This document shows positions 9,905 through 18,324 of a DNA stretch of 58,103 nucleotides, piece after piece. The DNA is from Acidobacteriota bacterium (GTDB lineage Bacteria > Acidobacteriota > Terriglobia > Acidiferrales > UBA7541), in the NCBI GenBank assembly GCA_003154775.1, contig PMES01000042.1, positions 1-58,103 of the forward strand, written 5' to 3'. Made by a program: the position numbers and the translations under genes. Position 1 is the stretch's first letter. Each line of letters starts with the position of its first letter. The notes under the pieces are model-generated. The model was not told the DNA's origin. It ran no database searches and saw only the letters and a program-made list of their open reading frames with translations.

Positions 9905-11143
9905 GTGCTGATTCTCTACCTCCTGCTCGGCGTAGCCCTAATCGGCACGCTGACCTCCGCAATCTTCCTGGGATTGGCCCTTGCTGGGGCCATCAAGTTT
10001 TATCGGGATGCGCGGCAGGCGATCGATGCCCTCTCCCGTGTGAAAGATTTTCCACCCGTTTCCGTGCTCAAGCCGGTGCACGGTCTTGAAGTCCGGCTGA
10101 AGGAGAAGCTGGAGGGCTTTTTCCGCCAGGATTATCCCGCCTATGAAATCCTGTTCGCGGCGGATGAAGAAAACGATTCCGCGCTTGATGTTGTCCGGGA
10201 AGTGAGCGCGCGGTACCCGCAAATTCCCTGCAAGATCCTCGTGAACGGGATTCCGCCTTGGCCCAACCCGCCCGCCTATTCCTTTTCGCGTATGACCGAG
10301 CTGGCGGAGCACGAAATCCTGGTGACCAGCGACAGCGACGTGGAAGTCGCCCCCAACTACCTGCGCGAAGTGGTCGCTCCACTCCTCGACCCAAAAGTTG
10401 GCATGGTTACGTGCGTATATCGGGGCAAGAACACCGCCGGATTCTGGTCGGGGCTGACGGCAATCGGCATGTCCGTGGAGATGACCGCGGGCGTGCTCGT
10501 GGCTAATCTGCTGGAAGGCATGAAGTTCGGATTGGGACCGACGATTGCCGTGAAGAAAGAGGCCCTGGCGCGCATTGGCGGCTACCAGGCACTGGGAGAT
10601 TACTTCGCCAACGACTTCATGATCGGCCACCTGATCGACGCAGCCGGCTATCACGTCGTGCTTTCACAATATGTCATCGAGCATGTGGTCAATCAGAAGA
10701 ATTTTCAAGTCATGTGGGACAATCAGTTCCGCTGGGCAAAATCCACGCGCTATTCGCGCCCGAAAGGGCATTTCGGCAGCGGCTTGATTTTCGCTTTGCC
10801 CTACGGACTTCTAGGGCTGGTCGCGGCGATAGCGCTTGGCAAGACGGGCCTGGGACTGGCGCTGCTTGGCGCCGCCCTTCTGAACCGCATCTTGGAGTCG
10901 TGGCTAGTGGGCTGGGGCGTGGTGCGCGATCCCGTGGCCCTGAAGGAGTTCTGGCTCTACCCCATTCGCGACTTTTTGGGTTTTATCGTTTGGGCCGTCA
11001 GTTATACGGGAGCACGAGCTGTCTGGCGAGACAGCCGCTACGAATTGCAAGGCGATAAAATCGTGCTTCGCAAAAATACCGGGACTTCGCCGGCAGCGGG
11101 GGCCACCGGAACGCCTCACTCGCACTCAAACTCACATCATTAA
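9905..11143 (+). CDS. Membrane glycosyltransferase of the ceramide glucosyltransferase type (GT21, HpnI-like)
   Basis: A 412-residue inner-membrane glycosyltransferase. There is an N-terminal membrane segment (about 2-28), a cytosolic GT-A domain with PVSVLKPVHGLE, the metal-binding TSDSDVEV, a FANDFMIGHLI acceptor motif and the processive-type NQFRWAKSTR, then two or three C-terminal membrane segments from about 300. These features fit GT21 enzymes such as ceramide glucosyltransferase and the hopanoid enzyme HpnI. The start is GTG at 9905. It lies 54 bases after the transaldolase gene in the same direction, so it may transfer heptose or another sugar to a lipid. The His/Ser-rich C-terminal tail (HSHSNSHH) is odd. 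Confidence 0.83.
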   Translation: MLILYLLLGVALIGTLTSAIFLGLALAGAIKFYRDARQAIDALSRVKDFPPVSVLKPVHGLEVRLKEKLEGFFRQDYPAYEILFAADEENDSALDVVREVSARYPQIPCKILVNGIPPWPNPPAYSFSRMTELAEHEILVTSDSDVEVAPNYLREVVAPLLDPKVGMVTCVYRGKNTAGFWSGLTAIGMSVEMTAGVLVANLLEGMKFGLGPTIAVKKEALARIGGYQALGDYFANDFMIGHLIDAAGYHVVLSQYVIEHVVNQKNFQVMWDNQFRWAKSTRYSRPKGHFGSGLIFALPYGLLGLVAAIALGKTGLGLALLGAALLNRILESWLVGWGVVRDPVALKEFWLYPIRDFLGFIVWAVSYTGARAVWRDSRYELQGDKIVLRKNTGTSPAAGATGTPHSHSNSHH

Positions 11144-11199
11144 TTTTGCTGACGAACGTCCGACGTGCTGTAAGTGTTTCTAAAGATGGGAATGCGCTC

Positions 11200-11619
11200 T
11201 CAGATCAGTTCCAGCCCAGAGAAAAAATAGCCGATCTCAAACGCCGCTGTCTCCGGCGCATCGGAGCCATGCACGCAATTGTTGCCGATGCTGGTGCCCA
11301 GGTCGCGCCGAATCGTGCCGGGAGCAGCCTTCTTCGGATCCGTCGCGCCCATGGTGTCGCGCCACTTGGCGATGACGCCATCGGCTTCCAGGACCATGGC
11401 AAAGATTTTTCCCGAACTCATGAAGTCCGTGAGTTCACCGTAAAACGGACGTTCCCGGTGAACGTAATAAAACCCGCCAGCCTCTTCCTTTGTCAGCCGC
11501 ATGGACTTGATGGCGACGATCTTGAAGCCCGCCTTATGAATGCGCGCCAGAATTTCTCCTTGCTGGCCGCGGCCAACTGCGTCCGGCTTGATGATTGCGA
11601 ATGTGCGTTCAATCGCCAC
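11200..11619 (-). CDS. ndk: Nucleoside diphosphate kinase
   Basis: Housekeeping enzyme that balances nucleoside triphosphate pools by moving a phosphate through a histidine. The 139-residue product has the full family signature: RTFAIIKPDAV at the start, the catalytic H117 in NNCVHGSD, and the usual RERPFYGEL and MSSGKIFAMVLE segments. I chose the GTG at 11619, which has GGAG six bases upstream, giving a normal family length; a longer reading from an upstream ATG adds ten unlikely residues. The ribosome binding site lies inside the last unit of an 8-base periodic array (11626-11665). sucCD lies upstream on the same strand. Confidence 0.97.
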   Translation of the reverse strand: MAIERTFAIIKPDAVGRGQQGEILARIHKAGFKIVAIKSMRLTKEEAGGFYYVHRERPFYGELTDFMSSGKIFAMVLEADGVIAKWRDTMGATDPKKAAPGTIRRDLGTSIGNNCVHGSDAPETAAFEIGYFFSGLELI

Positions 11620-11625
11620 AAAATT

Positions 11626-11665
11626 CTCCTCAATGATGTAATGACGCAACGAAGTGACGAAGCAA
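11626..11665 (-). repeat. 8-base periodic array in the ndk leader
   Basis: Read on the minus strand, this stretch is five successive 8-base units: TTGCTTCG, TCACTTCG, TTGCGTCA, TTACATCA, TTGAGGAG. The last unit contains the GGAG that serves as the ndk ribosome binding site. The same unit type (TTGCTTCG) makes up the longer array at 54073-54152. Confidence 0.7.
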
Positions 11666-11734
11666 TGAAAAACTTTACTTCATTAAATCCTTATGGACAT
11701 CCGCGACTTCCGCGCACAGCGAAACGATCTTTTC

Positions 11735-11774
11735 TTTTTTACTTTTTTACTTTTCTACTCTTTTACTACTTTGC
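11735..11774. repeat. T-rich 8-base periodic tract just after sucD
   Basis: On the plus strand five successive 8-base units are seen: TTTTTTAC, TTTTTTAC, TTTTCTAC, TCTTTTAC, TACTTTGC. The tract ends directly at the stop codon of sucD (which reads the other way, so the transcript is A-rich here). It is not a standard Rho-independent terminator, because no GC-rich stem precedes it. Confidence 0.65.
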
Positions 11775-11775
11775 T

Positions 11776-12645
11776 TCATTTCAACGCGGCGGCAACCTTG
11801 GATCCCAAATCCGCAGGCGTCTCCACCGTGTGAATCCCCGCCGCATTCATGGCTGCATATTTGTCTTTTGCCGTGCCTTGGCCTCCGCTGATGATCGCTC
11901 CCGCGTGGCCCATGCGCCGTCCCGGAGGCGCCGTTTGCCCGGCAATGAAGCCCACCACGGGCTTCTTCACATTCGCCTTAATCCACTCGGAAGCGCGCTC
12001 TTCCGCGTTTCCGCCGATTTCGCCGATCAACACGATGGCGTGCGTGTCCGGATCGGCATTGAACATCTTTATCGCATCTAGAAACGTTGTGCCGATGATG
12101 GGATCGCCGCCAATCCCGATGCACGTGGACTGGCCAATCCCCAGTTGCGTCAGTTGGTATACGGCCTCATAGGTCAAGGTGCCGCTACGGCTCACCACCC
12201 CGACATTTCCCTGCTTGTGAATGCGCCCCGGCATGATCCCGATCTTGCATTTACCGGGAGAAATAATCCCCGGGCAGTTCGGCCCGATCAGGCGCGTTTT
12301 GGACTTGTCCACAACGTTGGAGACTCGCACCATGTCCAGCGTGGGAATTCCCTCCGTGATGCAAACCACCAGGGCTACCTTCGCGTCGGCGGCTTCCAGA
12401 ATCGCGTCCGCCGAATACGCCGGCGGCACCAGAATCACGGTGGCATCCGCGCCTGTCGCCTTCACGCCTTCGGCGACGGTGTTGAATACGGGGCGCTCCA
12501 GATGCTTCGTGCCGCCCTTGCCCGGCGTGACACCGCCCACGACATTCGTTCCATACTCGATCATCTGCTGCGAGTGGAACGTGCCTTCCCTCCCGGTAAA
12601 TCCCTGCACCAAAAGCCGCGTTTTTTCATTGACCAGGATGCTCAT
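11776..12645 (-). CDS. sucD: Succinyl-CoA synthetase alpha subunit
   Basis: Alpha subunit of the TCA-cycle enzyme that interconverts succinyl-CoA and succinate with nucleotide triphosphate formation. It carries the CoA-binding Rossmann motif [22 protein letters not shown] near the N-terminus and the phosphorylated histidine in [17 protein letters not shown] near the C-terminus. The ATG at 12645 overlaps the sucC stop by 4 bases and has AGGAGGTG upstream; a longer open frame extends to 13032 but overlaps sucC and is spurious. The product has 289 residues, the usual length. Confidence 0.97.
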   Translation of the reverse strand: MSILVNEKTRLLVQGFTGREGTFHSQQMIEYGTNVVGGVTPGKGGTKHLERPVFNTVAEGVKATGADATVILVPPAYSADAILEAADAKVALVVCITEGIPTLDMVRVSNVVDKSKTRLIGPNCPGIISPGKCKIGIMPGRIHKQGNVGVVSRSGTLTYEAVYQLTQLGIGQSTCIGIGGDPIIGTTFLDAIKMFNADPDTHAIVLIGEIGGNAEERASEWIKANVKKPVVGFIAGQTAPPGRRMGHAGAIISGGQGTAKDKYAAMNAAGIHTVETPADLGSKVAAALK

Positions 12646-13811
12646 CGCGCACCTCCTGCCAACGCAACGACCTTTTGTGCGCCATCCTTCATGCCCTCTG
12701 CGATTGTAAAATTCAATCCGCTTTCGCGGAGTATCTGTTGTCCTCGCTCCACATTCGTTCCTTCCATTCGCACCACAATCGGTATTTTCACTTGCAGATA
12801 CTTCGCCGCCGCCACAACGCCTGTCGCCAGCACGTCGCAGCGCAGAATGCCGCCAAAAATGTTGATGAAAACCGCTCTGACCTCGGGATCGCTCAGGAGA
12901 ATGCGGAAGGCATTCTTGACCTGATCGGCGGAAGCGCCGCCGCCCACATCCAGGAAGTTCGCCGGCGACCCGCCCGCATACTTGATGATGTCCATGGTGG
13001 CCATGGCGAGTCCCGCGCCGTTCACCATGCAAGCCACGGTGCCGTCCAGCTTGATGTAGTTCAGGCCGTACTTGGACGCTTCCACTTCGAGCGGGTCTTC
13101 CTCGTCCAGGTCCCGCAACTCGCGAAGTTCCTTGTGACGGAAGAGCCCGTTATCGTCAAACGTCATTTTCGCGTCGAGTGCCACGATCTTGCCGTCGCCG
13201 GTCACGACGCACGGGTTGATCTCCACCAATGACGCATCCGTATCGATGAATGCCCGATACAGCGCCAGCAAGAACGGGACCGCCGCCGTCACTTGCTCTC
13301 CCGTGAGCCCCAGCCCAAACGCAATCTTGCGCGCCTGATAGGCTTGCAACCCCACGGCCGGATGAATCGGCTCGCGCAGAATCGCCCCGGGATTTTCCTT
13401 CGCCACTTGCTCAATCTCCATCCCGCCTGCGGAGCTGGCCATGAACACGGGCCGCTCCGTTTCCCGATCAATCAGCAGCCCCAGGTAGAGTTCCCGCTTG
13501 ATGTCCAGGCCCTCTTCGATCAGCAGCCGCCGAACGATGCGTCCCTGCGGGCCTGTTTGCGGCGTCACCAATGTCATGCCCAGGATATGCGAAGCCGTTT
13601 CCGCGGCTTCGTCGGCGGAGCGTGTGAGCTTCACTCCTCCACCCTTCCCGCGCCCTCCCGCATGGATCTGCGCCTTCACCACGACCACGTGGGATTTCAG
13701 GCGCTGTGCCGCTTCCCGCGCTTCCTCCTTCGTGAATGCCACTTCCCCGCGGGGCGTGGCGACACCGTAACGAGCAAGGATCGCTTTTGCTTGGTATTCG
13801 TGGATCTTCAT
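12642..13811 (-). CDS. sucC: Succinyl-CoA synthetase beta subunit
   Basis: ATP-grasp beta subunit of succinyl-CoA synthetase, 389 residues, the family's usual length. It begins [22 protein letters not shown] and has the nucleotide-binding segment [20 protein letters not shown], then [26 protein letters not shown] and the C-terminal [19 protein letters not shown] ligase domain. It is upstream of sucD with a 4-base overlap, so the two subunits are translationally coupled, as expected for a 1:1 complex. Nucleotide preference (ATP or GTP) cannot be judged here. Confidence 0.97.
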   Translation of the reverse strand: MKIHEYQAKAILARYGVATPRGEVAFTKEEAREAAQRLKSHVVVVKAQIHAGGRGKGGGVKLTRSADEAAETASHILGMTLVTPQTGPQGRIVRRLLIEEGLDIKRELYLGLLIDRETERPVFMASSAGGMEIEQVAKENPGAILREPIHPAVGLQAYQARKIAFGLGLTGEQVTAAVPFLLALYRAFIDTDASLVEINPCVVTGDGKIVALDAKMTFDDNGLFRHKELRELRDLDEEDPLEVEASKYGLNYIKLDGTVACMVNGAGLAMATMDIIKYAGGSPANFLDVGGGASADQVKNAFRILLSDPEVRAVFINIFGGILRCDVLATGVVAAAKYLQVKIPIVVRMEGTNVERGQQILRESGLNFTIAEGMKDGAQKVVALAGGAR

Positions 13812-13967
13812 TTGAGGTTCTGCCTTTTACGCGGCCGTGACGCGGTCGCCATGCTGTGCGACGATGGTGCAGCGCACAGGTGTTAGTATTTGAGGTCTCG
13901 CAAAACATTCAAGTTTACTTGAGACGCGCACTTGGAGCAAGGTGGCCGTTTTGCCATTGCAGAAAAC

Positions 13968-15005
13968 ATGACCAACAGCACCGCATTGATCGAGAAAGCA
14001 GAAGCCGGCGCCACCCTCACACGTGCCGAAGCGGAATCCATCATGGAGGAGTTGCTCTCTGGCCACGTGGAAACCCCTACGATTGTTCGCCTTCTGACTG
14101 CCTTGAACCTGCGCCCTGTCAGCGTCGCCGAACTGGCCGGCTTTGCCAGCACCATGCGGCGCCACGCCGCGCCTGTCTTTGCGCCCGGAGAGTCACGCCC
14201 GGAAAATCTGGTGGACACCTGCGGCACGGGTGGCGATGCCAGTGGCACTTTCAATATTTCCACGGCGGCGGCATTCGTGGCCGCGGCCGCAGGCGCGCGC
14301 GTCGCCAAACATGGCAACCGCTCGAGCAGTTCGCGCAGCGGCTCCGCCGATGTCCTGGAAGCGCTCGGCATTCGTATTGACGTGCCCATGCGCCGCGCAG
14401 GCCAGGCGATTCGCCAAGTGGGAATCGGTTTCCTGTTCGCGCCGATGGCTCATGCGGCCGCTCGCCATGCAGTGCCCGCGCGCAAGCAGATCGGCAAGCG
14501 CACCGTCTTCAATTTATTGGGGCCACTCACGAACCCGGCCGGAGCAGACAGGCAGGTGCTGGGGGTTTTTGCCCAGGAAGCCCTCGATCTGGTAGCCGCG
14601 ACACTCTTGGAACTGAGTGTGAAACGCGCCTTCGTGGTTCATGGCAGCGGGCTGGATGAAATTTCGCTTGCGGGAGAAACCCTAATCACGGAAGTGCGCG
14701 ATGGCCGCATCCGGAGCTTTATCGTCGCTCCCGAGGAGTTTGGCGTCGCGCGGGCGCCCCTTGAAGCGCTCCGTGGCGGGACTCCTTACGAGAATGCCGA
14801 TCTCATCCGCCGGATTTTCGAGGGACACCTCGGCGCCCCACGCGACGTCGTTGTTGTGAACGCGGCAGCCGCTCTCGTCGTCGCGGGAATCGCCGAAGAT
14901 TTCCGCTCCGGCGCGCAGTTGGCCGCTCAGGCCATCGATTCCGGCGCCGCCCTCGCCAAGTTGCAACAGCTCAAAACCTTTGTGAACACCAGCCGCGACG
15001 CTTGA
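13968..15005 (+). CDS. trpD: Anthranilate phosphoribosyltransferase
   Basis: Second step of tryptophan synthesis: joins anthranilate to PRPP. The product of 345 residues contains the PRPP/Mg motifs VDTCGTGGDASGTFNIST and KHGNRSSSSRSGSADVLEALG, the DEISLAGET loop, and the FNLLGPLTNPA motif. I preferred ATG 13968 (MTNSTALIEKAEAG); a TTG at 13932 would add 12 residues, and neither has a strong ribosome binding site. It stands alone on the plus strand, apart from trpE and trpG at 16-18 kb, and converges on the exported-protein gene at 15047. Confidence 0.95.
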   Translation: MTNSTALIEKAEAGATLTRAEAESIMEELLSGHVETPTIVRLLTALNLRPVSVAELAGFASTMRRHAAPVFAPGESRPENLVDTCGTGGDASGTFNISTAAAFVAAAAGARVAKHGNRSSSSRSGSADVLEALGIRIDVPMRRAGQAIRQVGIGFLFAPMAHAAARHAVPARKQIGKRTVFNLLGPLTNPAGADRQVLGVFAQEALDLVAATLLELSVKRAFVVHGSGLDEISLAGETLITEVRDGRIRSFIVAPEEFGVARAPLEALRGGTPYENADLIRRIFEGHLGAPRDVVVVNAAAALVVAGIAEDFRSGAQLAAQAIDSGAALAKLQQLKTFVNTSRDA

Positions 15006-15046
15006 AACCAGACAACAGCATGAGGCTTGGCAGGTGTGTTTGCTTT

Positions 15047-15730
15047 TTAAGGCTTCGTCGGGCTTTCGATGCCACTGCCGGAGTGTGTGAACTCGTAGAT
15101 TCCCCACGCCGTCAGCCCCGCACCTGCGGTTCCCACCACGAAATACGAAACCTTTCGCAACCTGGTGGATTTTTGCGCGCCCGAACCCGCAGGGTCTTTT
15201 GGCTCTGCCGGAGAATCGAGATAAATCCGGTACGTTGCGCCCTCCGGCAGCACCTGAAATTCCTCGCGGTAGCGGAAAGCGAGATCCCCTCGCCGGGCGC
15301 GAACCTGCAGCACGCCCGGAGCGAGGATCGTGACTTCTGCCTGTGTCAGTTGGTTCTTTTCCGGACGCAGGAACGCTTCCTCGGCGTGAATTTCCACGAT
15401 TCCGTTTTCCGGCGAACTAAAGGAGACCGTTCCGGCGGTCAGATCCACATGGGCGCCACTGTCTATTCCATGCAGCGATGCGCCGCTGGACCCTGCCAGC
15501 AACACCGTCGCTCGGCCCACACGCACACCCAGCCGACCTTCCGCCTCCGTCGAGACGTCCTCTCCTTCAAACACGGAAAGTCCGGGAAAGGCGGCCGCTT
15601 CGTTTAGGTGCGCGTCATAAGCCAGCGTCAAAATCCCCAAGGGAGCTTTGGGGCCCGCGCCACACAAGGAGGGATACAAACAGAGAGAAGCACACAGAAG
15701 AAGGGCCAGGGCACTGCGAAGGGAAAACAT
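15047..15730 (-). CDS. Exported FecR-like protein of unknown function
   Basis: A 227-residue protein I do not recognise as a named family. A signal peptide runs from MFSLRSALALLLCASLCLYPSL, and the mature part has Gly- and Val-rich beta strands (LGVRVGRATVLLAGSSGASL, VDLTAGTVSF, VTILAPGVLQVRARRGD) that recall FecR-type beta-sandwich domains. Near the C-terminus there is a hydrophobic segment (YFVVGTAGAGLTAWGIYEF) that may anchor it in a membrane. The start ATG 15730 has GGAGGTGC just upstream; 18 in-frame residues before it are unlikely. The gene lies between the trpD and trpG genes but shows no link to tryptophan. Confidence 0.7.
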   Translation of the reverse strand: MFSLRSALALLLCASLCLYPSLCGAGPKAPLGILTLAYDAHLNEAAAFPGLSVFEGEDVSTEAEGRLGVRVGRATVLLAGSSGASLHGIDSGAHVDLTAGTVSFSSPENGIVEIHAEEAFLRPEKNQLTQAEVTILAPGVLQVRARRGDLAFRYREEFQVLPEGATYRIYLDSPAEPKDPAGSGAQKSTRLRKVSYFVVGTAGAGLTAWGIYEFTHSGSGIESPTKP

Positions 15731-15902
15731 GGAGCACCTCCGAAGCCGGGTGAACCGCAGGGACAACCCGCTGGAGGCCACCATACGCTATTTTAACTAA
15801 TCATTCAATATAGTTTATTCTGTAATATCTCTATTCTATTTTCATTCGTGAGTTACCTACGAGATACTAGTCGGACTCTCTCGCGAGCGACAATTTTGAT
15901 GT

Positions 15903-16094
15903 CATTCAAATGGCCCAGCACTCTGTCATCTTGAGGGGCGCGCCGTTTGCGCCCCGAAAGATCTCAACTTACACATCGTGCACAATTTTGAAGTTGCGGT
16001 CCTTCGGCAATCCTCATCGGATAGCCAAGCGATGACCACGACTTGCTGAACTCGGACATCGAATTGAATTGAGGTTTGTGAGAAATCCGGGCTA
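15903..16094. repeat. Dispersed repeat family A, copy 1
   Basis: About 190 bases alignable from end to end with 25565-25777. Shared blocks include ATTCAAA near the left edge, CTGTCATC, CGCCCCGAA, GATCTCAAC, GCACAATTTT, ATCCTCATCGGAT and the right-edge block GTTTGTGAGAAATCCGGGC. The copy lies in the 439-base gap between trpG and the FecR-like gene; the remainder of that gap (15731-15902 and 16095-16169) shows no gene. This copy lacks the CCCCGACC palindrome present in copy 2. Confidence 0.8.
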
Positions 16095-16169
16095 CCTTTG
16101 CCCGGAAGGCGCTCCCCTCTGTTGTCAAGGTAAAGGGCGCCGCGTCGTACCCGGCTGTTCCGGATCTTC

Positions 16170-16733
16170 CTAAAGCGCGAGGAAATTTTGCAGGAGTTGC
16201 TTTCCCGCTTGCGTGAGCACGGATTCGGGGTGGAACTGCACGCCCGCCACCTTGTGCCGCCGGTGGCTGAGGCCCATGATGATCCCGTCGCTCGTTTCGG
16301 CCGTGACCCGCAATTCCCGTGGCAGCGACTTGCGTTCCACAATCAGCGAATGGTAACGCGTGGCCGTGAACGGATTCGGCAGTTTATGAAAAATACCCTT
16401 GCCGTCGTGCTGGATTTCGCTCGTTTTGCCATGAAACAGTTTTGGCGCGCGGATGACCTTGCCGCCATAGGCCGCCCCGATCGCCTGGTGCCCCAGGCAC
16501 ACGCCCAGGATCGGAATCTTCCCGCCCAACTTCTGAATCAATTCGACGGAAATGCCTGCCTCCTGCGGTGTACAAGGGCCCGGGGATATCACGATCCGCT
16601 CCGGCTTCCGTCCCGCAATTTGTTCCACGGAAATCCTGTCGTTGCGGTGGACTTCCACCCGACATCCCAGCTCGCCCAGGTATTGCGCCAGGTTATAAGT
16701 AAACGAATCGTAGTTGTCCAGCAGGAGAATCAC
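16170..16733 (-). CDS. trpG: Anthranilate synthase glutamine amidotransferase subunit
   Basis: Class I glutamine amidotransferase that supplies ammonia to TrpE. The catalytic triad is visible: C79 in [12 protein letters not shown], and His and Glu in [10 protein letters not shown] near the C-terminus. The N-terminal [22 protein letters not shown] and the [12 protein letters not shown] motif are typical of TrpG/PabA. The GTG start at 16733 overlaps the trpE stop as GTGA, so the subunits are translationally coupled; an in-frame extension to 16775 runs into trpE. The same protein may also serve aminodeoxychorismate synthase, since TrpG and PabA cannot be told apart. The product has 187 residues. 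Confidence 0.95.
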   Translation of the reverse strand: MILLLDNYDSFTYNLAQYLGELGCRVEVHRNDRISVEQIAGRKPERIVISPGPCTPQEAGISVELIQKLGGKIPILGVCLGHQAIGAAYGGKVIRAPKLFHGKTSEIQHDGKGIFHKLPNPFTATRYHSLIVERKSLPRELRVTAETSDGIIMGLSHRRHKVAGVQFHPESVLTQAGKQLLQNFLAL

Positions 16734-18238
16734 GGTTTGTTTTTCACTCCCGGAGAATCGCCGCCATGCGCGCATTCCAGCGCACGCAGCAGCGCCTTGG
16801 ATTTATTCACGGACTCGCGAAACTCTCCTGCCGGCGTCGAATCGGCAACAATGCCCCCGCCGGCCTGCACGTGCGCTACGCCATTTTTGATGACCATCGT
16901 TCGCAGCGCAATGCAGGAATCCAGATTCCCCGCAAAATCCAAATACAAAATCCCGCCCGCGTAGATGCCCCGGCGCGTCTTCTCAAACTCCTCGATGATC
17001 TCCATGGCGCGAACCTTCGGCGCTCCGGAAACGGTCCCTGCCGGAAAGCACGACACCAGGGCGTCAAAGCAGTCCACATCCTCGCGCAGTTTCCCGCGCA
17101 AGCTGGACACCAGGTGCATCACGTGCGAGTAGCGCTCCACGCTCATCAACTTTTCCACCTGCACCGAGCCGTAGTCGCACACCCGCCCGAGATCGTTCCT
17201 TCCCAGATCCACCAGCATGATGTGTTCGGCGCGTTCTTTCTCGCTGGCCAGCATCTCGCGTTCCAGCCTCACATCCTCCGCCTCATCCTTGCCCCGCCAA
17301 CGCGTGCCGGCAATTGGCCGGTAAAATACCTCCCGGCCCTGCACTTTCACCAGCATTTCCGGGGAACTGCCCACCACATGCACGTCGTTCAGATGCAGGT
17401 AAAAAAGATAGGGCGAGGGATTCAACGCCCGCAGTTCGCGGTAAATGTCGAACGGCGCGGCCTTGGTCTTCGCCGAAAATCGTTGGCTCAACACCACCTG
17501 GAAAATATCGCCCTCGCGAATGTACTTCTTCGCCCTCCTCACCGCCTCCAGGTACTCCTTCGGCTTGAAATTCGAGGTGAACTGCGGCGCGCGTGATTTC
17601 GCGGCTTTCTTCTTTGCAGGCCGCTCCCCGGCCACCGGCTCTTCCAGCATCTGCCGGGTCCGCCGGATCTCCTTCACGGCTTTGTTGTACTTCGCCCGCA
17701 GAGTTCCCGGCCCCTCGGTGTAAACATTGCGCACGATCCACAAGCGGTGCTGCACATGATCGAACGCGATGATCCCGCGGTAGAACATCAGCATGGCATC
17801 GTACAAGCCGATGTCGTCGCGCAATCGTTTAGGGAGCCGCTCGATCAGCCTCACCATGTCGTAGCTGAAGTACCCGATCGCGCCGGCCACCAGCGGCGGC
17901 AAACCCGGCAAACGCACGGGCCGGAACCGCGCCATATGTTCCCGCAAAAACGAAATAGGGTCGCGCTCTTCCCAGATAATGCGGTCGCGGCTCTCCAGCA
18001 CGCATGCCCCACTGGCGTAACGAAACACCTCTTCCGGATTGGCCCCCGCAAAGGTATACCGCGCGATTTTCTCGCCGCCCTCCACGCTCTCCAGCAGAAA
18101 GGAATATCTCGCCCCCCGCGCCACGCGCAGATAGGCGCTCACGGGTGTCAGCAGGTCCGCGGAGAAAACGTCATACACCGGGATAAGGTTCCCGTGCTTG
18201 GCGAGCCGCTGAAATTCCTGAAAAGAAGGCTGAATCAT
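16730..18238 (-). CDS. trpE: Anthranilate synthase component I
   Basis: Converts chorismate and ammonia to anthranilate, the first committed step to tryptophan. The 502-residue protein has the N-terminal regulatory motif LLES (residues 48-51), linked in the family to tryptophan feedback inhibition. The C-terminal chorismate-binding domain shows [48 protein letters not shown] and [20 protein letters not shown]. It sits 86 bases after aroDE on the same strand, and overlaps trpG by 4 bases. A Lys-rich insert ([10 protein letters not shown]) at about residues 208-217 lies between the domains. Confidence 0.96.
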   Translation of the reverse strand: MIQPSFQEFQRLAKHGNLIPVYDVFSADLLTPVSAYLRVARGARYSFLLESVEGGEKIARYTFAGANPEEVFRYASGACVLESRDRIIWEERDPISFLREHMARFRPVRLPGLPPLVAGAIGYFSYDMVRLIERLPKRLRDDIGLYDAMLMFYRGIIAFDHVQHRLWIVRNVYTEGPGTLRAKYNKAVKEIRRTRQMLEEPVAGERPAKKKAAKSRAPQFTSNFKPKEYLEAVRRAKKYIREGDIFQVVLSQRFSAKTKAAPFDIYRELRALNPSPYLFYLHLNDVHVVGSSPEMLVKVQGREVFYRPIAGTRWRGKDEAEDVRLEREMLASEKERAEHIMLVDLGRNDLGRVCDYGSVQVEKLMSVERYSHVMHLVSSLRGKLREDVDCFDALVSCFPAGTVSGAPKVRAMEIIEEFEKTRRGIYAGGILYLDFAGNLDSCIALRTMVIKNGVAHVQAGGGIVADSTPAGEFRESVNKSKALLRALECAHGGDSPGVKNKP

Positions 18239-18324
18239 CGCTTGGCGATCACTATTCCAGTCTTAGGGTTGAAAGTCGAAGGCAAAGAATCACTTGCGTG
18301 AAGTTGGCTATTCCTCGTACCGGG

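Noticed and set aside
11735-11774. Rho-independent terminator of sucD
   Set aside because: The T-rich run is on the plus strand, while sucD is read on the minus strand, where it is A-rich; there is no GC-rich stem.
12646-13032. N-terminal extension of sucD by 129 residues
   Set aside because: It overlaps sucC in another frame and has no family likeness; the ATG at 12645 has a strong ribosome binding site and an ATGA overlap.
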